Shown piece by piece: positions 7,530 to 16,739 of a DNA stretch of 58,145 nucleotides (its first letter is position 1; each line of letters opens with the position of its first letter). The notes beneath the pieces are model-generated. The model did no database searches and was not told the origin of the DNA. It saw only the letters and a list, made by a program, of their open reading frames with translations. The DNA comes from Opitutaceae bacterium UBA2377 (GTDB lineage Bacteria > Verrucomicrobiota > Verrucomicrobiia > Opitutales > Opitutaceae), in NCBI GenBank assembly GCA_002344205.1, contig DDSZ01000001.1, positions 1-58,145 on the forward strand, in the 5' to 3' direction. Made by a program: the position numbers and the translations under genes.

Positions 7530-9761
7530 ATGGTTACATTTTCTTTATTTCCCCCTCAGACCATGTGCACAACCAACACACCATTCGGACCGGTGAAAAT
7601 TAGGTCCAGCATCTACGCGCTCACGCTTGTCGTGGCGCTTTCTGTCCAAGCCCAGCTCGCTCCTGCCAACAATCCGGCCACGGCCGCTGATGATAAGGAC
7701 GATGTGGTCCAGTTGTCGGTATACCGCGTCGTCTCCAGTCAAGACCAAGGCTACTTAGCCAACACCGCAACGCCCTTCAAGACACGCCAAGATATGGTGG
7801 ACATCCCGCAGGCGATTACGGTGGTCACCCGGGATTTGATCGACGACATCGGCGAATACGATCTTGCCAAGCTGCTGACCTACGTGGGCGGCGTGCCCAA
7901 GTTTGGCGGCGAACTGTTCCAATTGCGCGGTAGTAACGCCTTCTCGACCTATCCGGTCGTGGACGGCCTGATTTCGCGCACAGTCTACATGGATAATGTA
8001 TTTGTCGACTCGATTGAAATTATCCGCGGGCCGGCGGCTTTATTGTATCCCAACTCACAGCTCACAGGTGTTATCAATAAGACCACCCGGCGCCCCCAGG
8101 CCAAGTCCATGAACTCTCTTACGACGCGAGTGACCGATTATGGCCTCTATCGGCTGGTGGGCGACTCGACCGGGCCGATTGGCAAGGTCGGAGAAGGTCA
8201 GCTCAATTACCGTCTGATTGGTGGGTTTAGCCGCGGTGATGCATATTTCACCAACACGAAGGAAGATCGGACGATGTTTCACCCTACGATTCAGTGGGAT
8301 TATGACCGGACTAGTGTCATGTTGGCCTATGACTATCAAGAGATCACCCGTCCCTCGAATCCCACGGCTGTCCTTCAGCCCAATGGAAAAATTTTCACGG
8401 GAGGTGGACGCAAGAATAGTTTGTTTCTCCCACCGGGAGCCTCGGAGACACATACGCACAACGGGGTTCGAGGAAATGTCGTGCACCAGTTCTCCCGCAA
8501 TTGGGAGACCCGTCTGGGTCTGGACTGGAATGAAATGCACCGCGTGGGCAGCGTGGTGTTGCCCACGGGCGGAGTGAACTGGGATGCTCGCACCATCAGT
8601 TTCTTCAACCGGCGCAACGACCTGTTGCTCGAAAACGCCGCCATCTCGCTGGATAACAACGGGCGTTATGAATTGGGTGGCATGCAGCACCAGAGTTCGT
8701 TCGGTTTGAACATCACCATCCAAAAAGCGAAGAACAAACTCTGGGCCAACGACAACTTTGGCGGTCCGGGCGTCCGCTTCAATGTGCGCCCGATCGACAA
8801 CCCCAGCATCAACACGCTGCCCGTGCTACCAATCGGCTCATATATCCCGCCGGCCAACCCCGGCAATCGCGTCCGAAGCGAGTTCTCGAACTTCTACTAC
8901 CAGCATAACGTCGAGGTCATCAAGGACCACCTCCTCCTCGTTGGCGGCTTGTCTCAATTTAAGGACGAGACCAGCAACCTTGCGAATTACACCGTCAACA
9001 CTGCCACCATGGCGAAAGTCAGCACCAGCCTCCATCGCTTGGGTGTCGTGGCCCAATTCTTGGACAAGAGGTTGGTGTTCTACGCAATGACCGCCGACAA
9101 TCAGTTGCCCCCCAGTCCCACAGCCATTCTGGAAGACGGCACATCAGTGCCGGGCGCATCTGGTGAGGGCAAAGAAATTGGTATGAAGGTCGTTTTGCTC
9201 GACGGCAAGTTAAACGCGACCATCTCCTACTTCGATCTTGAGACCACCGGTCTGGCCGTCTTTGGCGGTGTTCGGCCCGACGGTCGCACTTTCAATATTT
9301 TGATCGGTAAAACCCGCGCCAAGGGTTTTGATGGCGAAATCACGCTCGGAGTGGGTAAAGACTTTGAGCTGATCGCTAATTTCTATTCCGGCGATGTGAA
9401 GGATCAGAACAATCTTCCCGTCGAGGATTCTTACACGTCCACGATTGGCGTGGTCGGAAAATATACGTTTCGCGATGGCGGTGCCCAAGGTCTCTCCATC
9501 GGTGCCGGCGGTTATCATACCACCGGACGCGTGACAGGCACTGGTGCGCTTACCTATGTCGGTAAACCAGCCCAGATCACGAATGATTCGGATCCCAGCA
9601 TAAAGATTTTCGCCAACTACTCCCTCAACCGGAATTGGGCGTTCAAGCTTGAGCTGGACAATGTCTTCGACGGGCTTGTCCCGCAGGCCATCAACTCGGC
9701 CACACTGCTGGAGACAAACATCGGGCGCAGCTTCACGTTCCAAGCGACCTACAAGTTTTAG
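7530..9761 (+). CDS. TonB-dependent outer-membrane receptor
   Basis: A 743-residue outer-membrane transporter. An export signal is visible (hydrophobic SIYALTLVVALSVQA), then a plug domain from about residue 85 (PQAITVVTRDLIDDIG, then IEIIRGPAALLYP), and a 22-strand-type barrel ending in the aromatic TYKF that barrel insertion requires. It resembles the siderophore-receptor class, which in Verrucomicrobiota also imports carbohydrates and other ligands. Another possible start is the ATG at 7563, which would give a shorter, more typical signal peptide. It has its own promoter. Followed by a dehydrogenase and transporter run, it probably admits the substrate of that pathway rather than iron (inference). 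Confidence 0.88.
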   Translation: MVTFSLFPPQTMCTTNTPFGPVKIRSSIYALTLVVALSVQAQLAPANNPATAADDKDDVVQLSVYRVVSSQDQGYLANTATPFKTRQDMVDIPQAITVVTRDLIDDIGEYDLAKLLTYVGGVPKFGGELFQLRGSNAFSTYPVVDGLISRTVYMDNVFVDSIEIIRGPAALLYPNSQLTGVINKTTRRPQAKSMNSLTTRVTDYGLYRLVGDSTGPIGKVGEGQLNYRLIGGFSRGDAYFTNTKEDRTMFHPTIQWDYDRTSVMLAYDYQEITRPSNPTAVLQPNGKIFTGGGRKNSLFLPPGASETHTHNGVRGNVVHQFSRNWETRLGLDWNEMHRVGSVVLPTGGVNWDARTISFFNRRNDLLLENAAISLDNNGRYELGGMQHQSSFGLNITIQKAKNKLWANDNFGGPGVRFNVRPIDNPSINTLPVLPIGSYIPPANPGNRVRSEFSNFYYQHNVEVIKDHLLLVGGLSQFKDETSNLANYTVNTATMAKVSTSLHRLGVVAQFLDKRLVFYAMTADNQLPPSPTAILEDGTSVPGASGEGKEIGMKVVLLDGKLNATISYFDLETTGLAVFGGVRPDGRTFNILIGKTRAKGFDGEITLGVGKDFELIANFYSGDVKDQNNLPVEDSYTSTIGVVGKYTFRDGGAQGLSIGAGGYHTTGRVTGTGALTYVGKPAQITNDSDPSIKIFANYSLNRNWAFKLELDNVFDGLVPQAINSATLLETNIGRSFTFQATYKF

Positions 9762-9777
9762 TTCGCGCGAGTTAGCT

Positions 9778-9826
9778 TCCGCCGGTTCGCGTGCCGCGAG
9801 TTCCTCACGGCGCGAGAACCGGCGGA
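9778..9826 (+). terminator. Long GC-rich stem-loop after the TonB receptor gene
   Basis: Inverted repeat with arms TCCGCCGGTTCGCG (9778-9791) and CGCGAGAACCGGCGGA (9811-9826), broken by a 2-nt bulge, 17 nt after the receptor stop. There is no T-run, so it is either a weak terminator or an mRNA-stabilising hairpin between the receptor and the dehydrogenase genes. Confidence 0.4.
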
Positions 9827-9868
9827 CTAGCTTGGCACGGTCGTAACCTTAAATGCAGTCCAGCACCC

Positions 9869-10624
9869 ATGAACGCAGCCACAGACTCCTGCGCTAGCGG
9901 GCTACCGGGCACCGGCCGGCGGCTCTTTCTCCGACAGGCGGCCGGTGCCGCCGCCCTGTGGTGCGCGGCGGGTGAAGTCGCGGGCCAAGTCGCACAGGAC
10001 TTGCCCACCATTTACCCGTCCGCGCCTGGTCCAGCCGATACGGTTTATCTGTCATTTGGCCCCGAGGAGGCCGATTGCGTGGAGGCCATGGTCGAGCACA
10101 TGTGTCCACGGGATGAGCTCACGCCGGGCGGCGTGGATTGCGGACTGGCTGTGTTTATCGACCGGGAGCTCGCGGGCGCTTACGGTCACGGCGACCGGCT
10201 CTATCTGCGTGGACCGTTCCGTCCCGGACTCCCCGAAGATGGGTATCAGTTGTCGATGACCCCGGCCCAGTATTTCAAGTCCGGGTGCCGTGCCTTGGAT
10301 CAAAATTGCCAACGACGTTTGGGAGCTGTGTTCGCGCGACTTGATGCCAATGCCAAGGAGTCGTGCCTGCTCGAAATCTCTACCAACCGGTGGGATGAGA
10401 CCGGGGAGTTTTCCCTCGGAGCTTGGTTCAACGAACTCTTCTATCCGCTGTTCACCCAGGCATGCTTTTCCGATCCGGTCTACGGCGGAAACCGTGACAA
10501 GGTCTTTTGGCGCCTGCTGGGCTATCCCGGTCTGCCCGCCACTTATGGCCGCGATATGGTCACTTATCGCGGCCGGCCGCATCCCGCCGCGCACACTCCA
10601 CGATCCATGCAGGATTTTGCCTGA
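9869..10624 (+). CDS. Gluconate 2-dehydrogenase subunit 3-like (gamma) protein
   Basis: A 251-residue protein with a twin-arginine export signal (R17-R18-L-F-L-R, then the hydrophobic AAGAAALWCAAG). After it comes the subunit-3 fold of membrane gluconate/sorbitol dehydrogenases (EAMVEHMCPRDELTPGG, later WFNELFYPLFTQACFSDPVYGGN). This subunit is exported by Tat and typically carries the flavoprotein with it to the periplasm. The ATG at 9869 is chosen because it directly precedes the signal. It is the first of three genes matching the gamma, flavoprotein and cytochrome subunits of such complexes. Confidence 0.85.
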   Translation: MNAATDSCASGLPGTGRRLFLRQAAGAAALWCAAGEVAGQVAQDLPTIYPSAPGPADTVYLSFGPEEADCVEAMVEHMCPRDELTPGGVDCGLAVFIDRELAGAYGHGDRLYLRGPFRPGLPEDGYQLSMTPAQYFKSGCRALDQNCQRRLGAVFARLDANAKESCLLEISTNRWDETGEFSLGAWFNELFYPLFTQACFSDPVYGGNRDKVFWRLLGYPGLPATYGRDMVTYRGRPHPAAHTPRSMQDFA

Positions 10625-10635
10625 CCCTTTCCGCC

Positions 10636-12399
10636 GTGAAGAAGATGCCCCACTGCGCCGTTGTGATCGTCGGGGGTGGTCTGGCGGCCGGGCTCGTTGC
10701 CCGTCAGCTTGCGCGCGACGGCGTCGAGACCGTTGTGCTGGAGCGCGGCGCGGATCTTGGGCCCGGGGCCGAGTCACGGCTGCCGACGCAGCGCGATGAA
10801 TTGCGCTGGGCCGTGCGCGGTGGACTGATGCAAGACGCGGCGGTGGAGACCTGCACGCACCGGCGCTCGCGCCACGAACTGGCCCGCCCGATGCGGCGAC
10901 TGGCTGCTTTCCTGCCCGGCACTGGCGTGGGAGGAGCGGGCAACCATTGGAACGGCCAGTGCTTTCGCTGGACCGATTACAATCTGGCCTTGCGCACCCG
11001 TTTCACGGGCCGCTACGGCCCTCAGGCCATCCCGCCAGACATGCCGATCCAAGACTGGGGGGTAAGCTACGACGAACTCGAGCCCTACTACGATCTCTTC
11101 GAACGACTCTTCGGCATCGCCGGCCAGGCGGGCAATCTCCGCGGGGAACTGAGGCCGGGCGGCAATCCCTTTGAAGCGCCCCGGCAACACGAGTTTCCCC
11201 AGCGCCCGCTCGAGATCACCGAAGCCGGCCGGATTTTCGCCGAGACGGTTGCGCGCGAGTTTGGACACCGGCCCTTTCCCTCGCCTGCGGCGAATTCCCC
11301 TGATCCCTACGTCAATCCCGACGGCATGAGGCTCGGCTCCTGCCAGTATTGTGGCCACTGCGACCGCTTCCTCTGCGAAGCCAACGCCAAGGGTTCACCG
11401 GAGTTGCTGCTCTATCCGTGGCTGAGGCGGCAAAAGGGCTTCACCCTGCGCCCCCACGCGCATGTGCTGGGGATTGAGCACGACCCTACCGTTGGCCGCG
11501 CGCGAGGAGTGCGCTATCTCGACCTGACCACCGGCGAAGAGTGTTTCCAACCGGCCGATGTTGTGGTGTTGGCTGCGTTCACGCTCACCAACACCCGCCT
11601 GCTGCTCCTCGCCGGCCTTGGCCGGGCATACGATCCTGTCAGCGGCGAAGGCGTCGTGGGACGGAACTTTTGTTTTCAGGCCAACTCCGGCGTGCCGCTT
11701 TTCTTTCGCGACCGCTGGCTCAATCCCTTCCTGGCCGCTGGCGCCAGCACGACGGTCATTGATGAGTTCAACGACGACAACTTCGACCACACCGGTCTCG
11801 GCTTCCTCGGGGGCGGCTACATCGGCGTGGGCATGAGTTCGGGCCGGCCGATCACGGCGCGCCGCACGCCGCCCGGCACCCCGCGCTGGGGCACGGCGTG
11901 GAAACGCGCCAACGCCGACTGGTATGCGCACAACTGCGCGATTGGCGCGCAGGGCAGTTGCTACCCGCATCGAGAAAACTACCTCGAACTCGACCCCGAC
12001 TACACCGACGCCTACGGCCAGCCCCTCGTCCGGCTGAACTTCGATTTTCGAGAGAACGAGCGCCGCGTCTCCGCCTTTCTGGTTGAGCAGTCGCTGCGTA
12101 TCGCCCGCGCCATGGGCGCCACGATTATCGGCGCTGCGGCGGGTCGCAGTGGCCAGTTTGACACTCGCGCCTACCAAGGCAGCCACATCACCGGTGGCAC
12201 GATAATGGGCGGCGATCCCGCCACCAGCGTCGTGTCACCGCGCCTGCAACACTGGGAGGCCGAGAATCTCTTCGTTGTGGGCGCGTCGGTCTTCGCTCAC
12301 AATGGGGGCCACAATCCCACCGGACCGGTCGGCGCGCTGGCCCTCCGGCTCGGTGACGATCTTGCGCGTTACCTCGCCCAACCAGGCCGCCTCGCCTGA
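10636..12399 (+). CDS. GMC-type FAD dehydrogenase, gluconate 2-dehydrogenase flavoprotein-like
   Basis: A 587-residue GMC oxidoreductase. The FAD loop is VVIVGGGLAAGLVARQLA near the N-terminus, with the acidic residue in VVLERG. The substrate region has GTGVGGAGNHWNG, and the C-terminal catalytic segment carries the paired H and N (FAHNGGHNPTGPVGALA). It should oxidise a sugar or aldonate hydroxyl in the periplasm and pass electrons to the cytochrome encoded next. It has no signal of its own, which fits export with the Tat-signal gamma subunit. The start could be GTG 10636 or ATG 10645; the spacing to the upstream stop is 11 or 20 nt. Confidence 0.88.
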   Translation: MKKMPHCAVVIVGGGLAAGLVARQLARDGVETVVLERGADLGPGAESRLPTQRDELRWAVRGGLMQDAAVETCTHRRSRHELARPMRRLAAFLPGTGVGGAGNHWNGQCFRWTDYNLALRTRFTGRYGPQAIPPDMPIQDWGVSYDELEPYYDLFERLFGIAGQAGNLRGELRPGGNPFEAPRQHEFPQRPLEITEAGRIFAETVAREFGHRPFPSPAANSPDPYVNPDGMRLGSCQYCGHCDRFLCEANAKGSPELLLYPWLRRQKGFTLRPHAHVLGIEHDPTVGRARGVRYLDLTTGEECFQPADVVVLAAFTLTNTRLLLLAGLGRAYDPVSGEGVVGRNFCFQANSGVPLFFRDRWLNPFLAAGASTTVIDEFNDDNFDHTGLGFLGGGYIGVGMSSGRPITARRTPPGTPRWGTAWKRANADWYAHNCAIGAQGSCYPHRENYLELDPDYTDAYGQPLVRLNFDFRENERRVSAFLVEQSLRIARAMGATIIGAAAGRSGQFDTRAYQGSHITGGTIMGGDPATSVVSPRLQHWEAENLFVVGASVFAHNGGHNPTGPVGALALRLGDDLARYLAQPGRLA

Positions 12400-12407
12400 T
12401 TCCTCGT

Positions 12408-12770
12408 ATGAAGCTCCCTCTCGCAGTCCTGCTCCTCGCCGCCTCACTGCCGGCAAACACCCCTGATCCGGGCCTGGCCGCACGCGGCGAACTGCACTAT
12501 AGCGCGTGCGCCGCCTGTCACGACCCCGGCGGCACCACGGCGCTCGGACCCGATTTACGCGGCGTCTTCGGCCGGCGGGCCGCCACCGCGCCCGGCTTTC
12601 GTTACAGTGGCGCACTCCGGCGTTCCGGCATCGTTTGGGATCAGGCCACACTGGACCGGTTCATCGCCGATCCCCAGACGGCCGTGCCCGGCAACACCAT
12701 GCCCTATCCCGGATTACCCGACAGCGACCAACGGCGTGAGCTGCTGGCCTACCTCAAAACGCTACAATGA
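12408..12770 (+). CDS. Small c-type cytochrome, probable electron acceptor subunit
   Basis: A 120-residue secreted cytochrome c. It has a short signal peptide (MKLPLAVLLLAASLPA), one heme site C34-A-A-C37-H38, the GPDLRGVFGR loop, and M98 (PGNTMPY) as likely axial ligand, as in class I cytochromes. It is a single-heme protein, unlike the three-heme subunit of classical gluconate dehydrogenase. It lies 8 nt after the flavoprotein gene and overlaps the next gene by 4 nt (ATGA), so the dehydrogenase, cytochrome and hydroxy acid oxidase are co-translated. Confidence 0.9.
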   Translation: MKLPLAVLLLAASLPANTPDPGLAARGELHYSACAACHDPGGTTALGPDLRGVFGRRAATAPGFRYSGALRRSGIVWDQATLDRFIADPQTAVPGNTMPYPGLPDSDQRRELLAYLKTLQ

Positions 12771-13960
12771 AATCTCCCATGACCCGCAAAAAATTTATCA
12801 CGACGCTGGGTGCTGGCGGAGTCGCATTGGGCGCACTCAATGCCACCGGTGAGACGAAACGGATCTTGCCCGAGACGAAACCCGCCGCTGCGCCATTGTC
12901 CCCGTTGGTGCTGGCCGATCTCCTGAACTTGGATGACGTGGAGGCTTACGCCCGCACGGTGCTGCCGGCTGCCGTCTATGAATTTGTGGCGAGCGGCGCC
13001 GCCGACGAGCTTACCCTGCGCTGGAATCGTGAAAAGTATCACGAGATCCGCCTCCAGCAAAGCGTGCTTCGGGATCTGGCCGGTTTGGATTGCGCCACCA
13101 CCCTACTCGGGCAAAAAATGCCAACGCCTATCCTGCTGGCACCAACCGCCAGCCAGATGCTCTCCCATCCCGAGGGGGAACTTGCCACCGCGCGCGGAGC
13201 CGGCGTTTTCGGTGCGACCATGGTGCTCAGCGCGGGTTCCAATGTCGCCATCGAGGAAGTGATGGCTGTCGCGAGTGCGCCCGTGTGGTTCCAACTCTAT
13301 GTCTCCAAGGATCGCGCGCACAGCAAGGCCTTGGTCGAACGTGTGCAGGCCGCCGGGGTGAAAGCACTGTGCGTGACAGTAGACAGTCCGCTCGACGGCC
13401 CGCGTAACCGGCAGATGCGGACGCCCGTCAAATTACCGCCGGGGGTCCACCATCCTCATTATGTCGGCATCCGCGAACGCATCCCGGCTCCGACGCTGGA
13501 CCGTGTGGAGCCGGCCAATCTCCTCTGGAGGGACATTGAGTGGTTGCGTTCCTTCACGCGGGTGCCGCTCTTGCTCAAGGGCGTGATGAACCCGGCGGAC
13601 GCCATTATCGGTCTTCAGGCCGGCGCTGATGGTATCATTGTTTCCAACCACGGCGCACGCTGCCTCGACACGCAGCCGGCCAGCATTGAAGCACTACCGC
13701 GCGTGGTGGATGCTGTCGCGGGCAGGGCGCCGGTCCTGGTGGATGGCGGCATACGCCGTGGCACCGATGTCCTCAAGGCCCTCGCTTTGGGCGCCACGGC
13801 CGTGTTGATCGGCCGGCCCTATGTCTACGGGCTGGCCAGCGGCGGCGCCGAGGGGGTAGCGCATGTGCTCAAACTGCTGCGTCAGGAGTTGTGGATGGCC
13901 ATGGCGCTGACGGGTTGTCCGACAATCACTGCCATCGACCGCAAGGTTATCTGGAAATGA
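12767..13960 (+). CDS. FMN-dependent alpha-hydroxy acid oxidase/dehydrogenase
   Basis: A 397-residue member of the glycolate oxidase/L-lactate dehydrogenase family. Active-site residues seen are Y71, Q176 and Y178 (WFQLYVS), K271 (LLKGVM), the H295-G-A-R298 pair, and the FMN phosphate loop LVDGGIRRGTD (325-334). The first 28 residues, with RKKFITTLGAGGVALGAL, resemble a Tat-like signal or membrane anchor, which is unusual for this usually cytoplasmic or membrane-bound enzyme. It overlaps the cytochrome gene upstream and the symporter gene downstream by 4 nt each. It probably oxidises an L-2-hydroxy acid formed in this pathway. Confidence 0.88.
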   Translation: MKSPMTRKKFITTLGAGGVALGALNATGETKRILPETKPAAAPLSPLVLADLLNLDDVEAYARTVLPAAVYEFVASGAADELTLRWNREKYHEIRLQQSVLRDLAGLDCATTLLGQKMPTPILLAPTASQMLSHPEGELATARGAGVFGATMVLSAGSNVAIEEVMAVASAPVWFQLYVSKDRAHSKALVERVQAAGVKALCVTVDSPLDGPRNRQMRTPVKLPPGVHHPHYVGIRERIPAPTLDRVEPANLLWRDIEWLRSFTRVPLLLKGVMNPADAIIGLQAGADGIIVSNHGARCLDTQPASIEALPRVVDAVAGRAPVLVDGGIRRGTDVLKALALGATAVLIGRPYVYGLASGGAEGVAHVLKLLRQELWMAMALTGCPTITAIDRKVIWK

Positions 13961-15642
13961 AAATATACCGCCCTGTTAGTTCGCACGCACCGTTTTGGCT
14001 GAGAGGCTTGGCCACCGTGTGCTGGGTGGCGTTTTCCCTGCCCGCGCCGGCTTGCGCTGCCGAGATCGGGGAGGGTGCGGCGCGGGGTCTGGGCGCGATC
14101 GACTGGGTGGTGCTGGTGGCGGTCGCTGCGCTGCTGGTGATGATCGGCATCCATCATTCGCGCCGTCAGAAGACGACGGAGAATTATTTTATGGGCGGTC
14201 GCAACATGTCGCCGTTTCTCGTCGGTATTTCACTCTATGCTACAATCTGTAGCACCCTGACCTATCTGGGCCTGCCGGGGGAAGTGGTGCAAAACGGACC
14301 GATCTATCTGGCGGCGACTTTCGTCGCGTTTCCGGTGGTCTACTTCGTCGTTGGTTATCTCGTTATCCCGCAGATCATGCGGTTAAAGGTCACCAGCGCC
14401 TATGAGTTGCTGGAGGAGCGCCTCGGCCTGCGGGTGCGGCTGGCCACCTCCTGTGCTTTCCTGCTCACCCGGTTTGTCTGGATGGGACTGATGCTCTACA
14501 CAACGTCGTTGATTTTGGTGACAGTCATGGGATGGGACCCGGTCTGGATTCCGCTGATTTCGGTAATCACCGGGATCGTCACGACGACTTATTCGCTAAT
14601 CGGCGGATACGCGGCAGTGGTCGTCACCGACGTTGTGCAGTTTTTCATCTTGCTCATCGGTGCCATTGCAACGGTGGTTTGCATCTCGGTCCTGATGGGA
14701 GGGGGCGGTGCTTGGTGGCCTTCGGCATGGGCCGCCCACTGGGCGCCACAGCCTTTTTTCAGCTTCGATCCCGAGGTGCGGGTGACCATGGTGGGCACTT
14801 TCGTGGGGACCATTATCTGGTGGGTCTGCACCTCCGGCTCGGATCAGATGGCGATCCAGCGCTACCTGAGCACCCGGGATGCCCGTGCCGCGCGCCGCGC
14901 GCTGCTGCACAACTGTGTCGCCGCCGGTTCCGTCGTTGTGGTGCTGGGTCTGGTGGGTTTCGCCGTGCTGGGCTACTATCAAAGCCACTCGCAGTTGGTG
15001 CCCGCGCATCTGACGCTGGCCAAAAATGGCGACGCGTTTTTCCCGCACTTTGTCGGTCACTTCCTGCCGACCGGCTTGCCAGGCTTGGTGGTTTCAGGCC
15101 TGTTGGCGGCGGCGATGTCGAGCCTGAGCTCGGTGATCAACTCCAGCGCCACAGTCTTGACGAAGGATTTTGTCGAGACCTTGGCACCGGATCCCGCGCG
15201 CTTGGAATCGACCCGGGTGCGCCATGCGCGCTTGCTGGCGATGGTGGTCGGCGTCTCGGGCATCGCGGCCAGTCTGGTCGCCGATCTCGTGCCGGGCAAT
15301 CTGGTGGAGCTGGGGGGCAAGATGGTGAACCTCTTTCTTTGTCCGTTGTTTGGTATCTTCTTTCTCGCGCTCAAGGTGCCCAGGGCCACACCGTTCGGCG
15401 CAATCTTGGGGGCGTTTTACAGTTTCACGACGGCGCTGCTCGTGGGCTATTGGGATCTCTTCACCGGCGGACCGCCGATCAGTTTTCAATGGATCGCGCC
15501 CGCCGCGCTGGGCGTTTCGATCCTGGCGGGCTGGCTCTTCAGCTTGTTGCCGACGCGTGGCAAGCCTGGCCGGGTCCTGGCCGCGTATGGCGGGGTCGCG
15601 CTCTTGCCCTGGCCGGGCCTGATCTGGCTGCTGCGCGCCTGA
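13957..15642 (+). CDS. Sodium:solute symporter (SSS family), copy 1
   Basis: A 561-residue SSS transporter with about 13-14 membrane helices. Family hallmarks are visible: the YFMGGRNMSPFLVG entry, a TSAYELLEERLG segment, SDQMAIQRYLSTRD, and the sodium-site helix GLLAAAMSSLSSVINSS. The N-terminus adds a signal-like stretch (LATVCWVAFSLPAPACAAE) absent from copy 2. The ATG at 13957 overlaps the oxidase stop by 4 nt. It should import a sugar or sugar acid with Na+. It is paralogous to 16740-18344 by eye, and the last ~100 nt of the two are almost identical. Confidence 0.93.
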   Translation: MKIYRPVSSHAPFWLRGLATVCWVAFSLPAPACAAEIGEGAARGLGAIDWVVLVAVAALLVMIGIHHSRRQKTTENYFMGGRNMSPFLVGISLYATICSTLTYLGLPGEVVQNGPIYLAATFVAFPVVYFVVGYLVIPQIMRLKVTSAYELLEERLGLRVRLATSCAFLLTRFVWMGLMLYTTSLILVTVMGWDPVWIPLISVITGIVTTTYSLIGGYAAVVVTDVVQFFILLIGAIATVVCISVLMGGGGAWWPSAWAAHWAPQPFFSFDPEVRVTMVGTFVGTIIWWVCTSGSDQMAIQRYLSTRDARAARRALLHNCVAAGSVVVVLGLVGFAVLGYYQSHSQLVPAHLTLAKNGDAFFPHFVGHFLPTGLPGLVVSGLLAAAMSSLSSVINSSATVLTKDFVETLAPDPARLESTRVRHARLLAMVVGVSGIAASLVADLVPGNLVELGGKMVNLFLCPLFGIFFLALKVPRATPFGAILGAFYSFTTALLVGYWDLFTGGPPISFQWIAPAALGVSILAGWLFSLLPTRGKPGRVLAAYGGVALLPWPGLIWLLRA

Positions 15643-15660
15643 ATCCGCCCAACCGAGTTC
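15545..15660 (+). repeat. Direct repeat, copy 1 (symporter 3' end)
   Basis: These 116 nt cover the last 32 codons of the first symporter, its stop and 18 nt beyond. They match 18247-18362 at 113 of 116 positions, while the upstream parts of the two genes differ much more, even at protein level. This suggests recent gene conversion or a recombination junction. Confidence 0.9.
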
Positions 15661-15685
15661 CCTCTCACTCCCAATCCAAAAAATA

Positions 15686-16729
15686 ATGAGAAAAATTCGT
15701 TTTGGCATCACCGGCTCCGGCTACATGGCCCGCACGCACGGCGAGGCCATCCGGCAACTGGGCGAGGTGGCGGATCTTGTTGCCCTGTGGGGCGGCAGCC
15801 GCGCCGCTGGCCTCGCCGCACATTTAGGGGTGACCAATGAACCTTCGCTGGAGACGCTCATGGCCCGGCGCGATATCGATGCGGTTGTCGTGACCACGCC
15901 GCATCACCTGCACGCGAGGGAAACAATCTTGGCGCTGGAATCCGGCAAGCATGTCCTGATCGAAAAGCCGATGGCCACCTCGGTGGAGGACTGCGATCGC
16001 ATAATCGCCGCCGCGGCGCGGCGCGGCTCCACTATCGGAGTTGCTTACAACCTGCGGTTTCGCAACAACCTGCCCCGGGCCCGGGAGCTGATTGCGGCCG
16101 GTGCGATCGGGCGCGTGCAAAGCCTGCACTATTCAATGATTCGGCAACTGGCCAGCATGGGGAATTTTGGCGGCAACAAGCTTGGCTGGGTCAGCCAGCC
16201 CGAATCCATCGGCTTCGTCCTCGGCGGGCTGACGCATGGCATCGACGCGATCCGTTGGGCGACGGGCGCGGAGGTAACCCGAGCGCTCGGCTTCTCACGG
16301 ACATACACACCGGGGCGGGGTAACGAGGACACCACCGTGGGCATCATGGAATTTTCTAACGGGGCCGTCTGTTCGGTTCACACAACCACAGCCGCACACG
16401 GCGAATTTCCAGGCGAGATGGCCCGGCTGCAGCTCATCGGCAGCGCGGGAAGCCTTGATCTGGACACGTTTGGCGACCTGCACCTGACGGATCGGGCGCG
16501 CGGTTGGCGACTGGTGACCACGCAGCCGCCAGTGCTGCCCGATGATCCTGACGAGGCCTTCAAGGGTGGGCGAATGCAGGCGTTTCGAGATCAGCTCCGG
16601 TCGTTCATCGACGGAATCCACGGAGGGCCTATGCGGACCGCGAGCGGCGCCGACGGCCGGGCGGGTGTGACGGCGTGCCTGGCCATGCTAGCGTCGTCGC
16701 AACAAAATCGGGCGGTAATTCCCGCCTAA
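15686..16729 (+). CDS. Gfo/Idh/MocA-family oxidoreductase, copy 1
   Basis: A 347-residue NAD(P)-dependent oxidoreductase. The Rossmann loop is FGITGSGYMARTH, the catalytic lysine motif is VLIEKPMATSVEDC, and the substrate domain contains GLTHGIDAIRW with the conserved H. It is closely similar along its length to the protein at 18395-19438 and has the same length. Each copy follows a symporter, so the pair is a tandem duplicate unit of transporter plus oxidoreductase. The 5' ends of the two genes also share 37 identical nt. The substrate is probably the compound carried by the symporter upstream. Confidence 0.9.
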   Translation: MRKIRFGITGSGYMARTHGEAIRQLGEVADLVALWGGSRAAGLAAHLGVTNEPSLETLMARRDIDAVVVTTPHHLHARETILALESGKHVLIEKPMATSVEDCDRIIAAAARRGSTIGVAYNLRFRNNLPRARELIAAGAIGRVQSLHYSMIRQLASMGNFGGNKLGWVSQPESIGFVLGGLTHGIDAIRWATGAEVTRALGFSRTYTPGRGNEDTTVGIMEFSNGAVCSVHTTTAAHGEFPGEMARLQLIGSAGSLDLDTFGDLHLTDRARGWRLVTTQPPVLPDDPDEAFKGGRMQAFRDQLRSFIDGIHGGPMRTASGADGRAGVTACLAMLASSQQNRAVIPA

Positions 16730-16739
16730 GACCGCGCCG

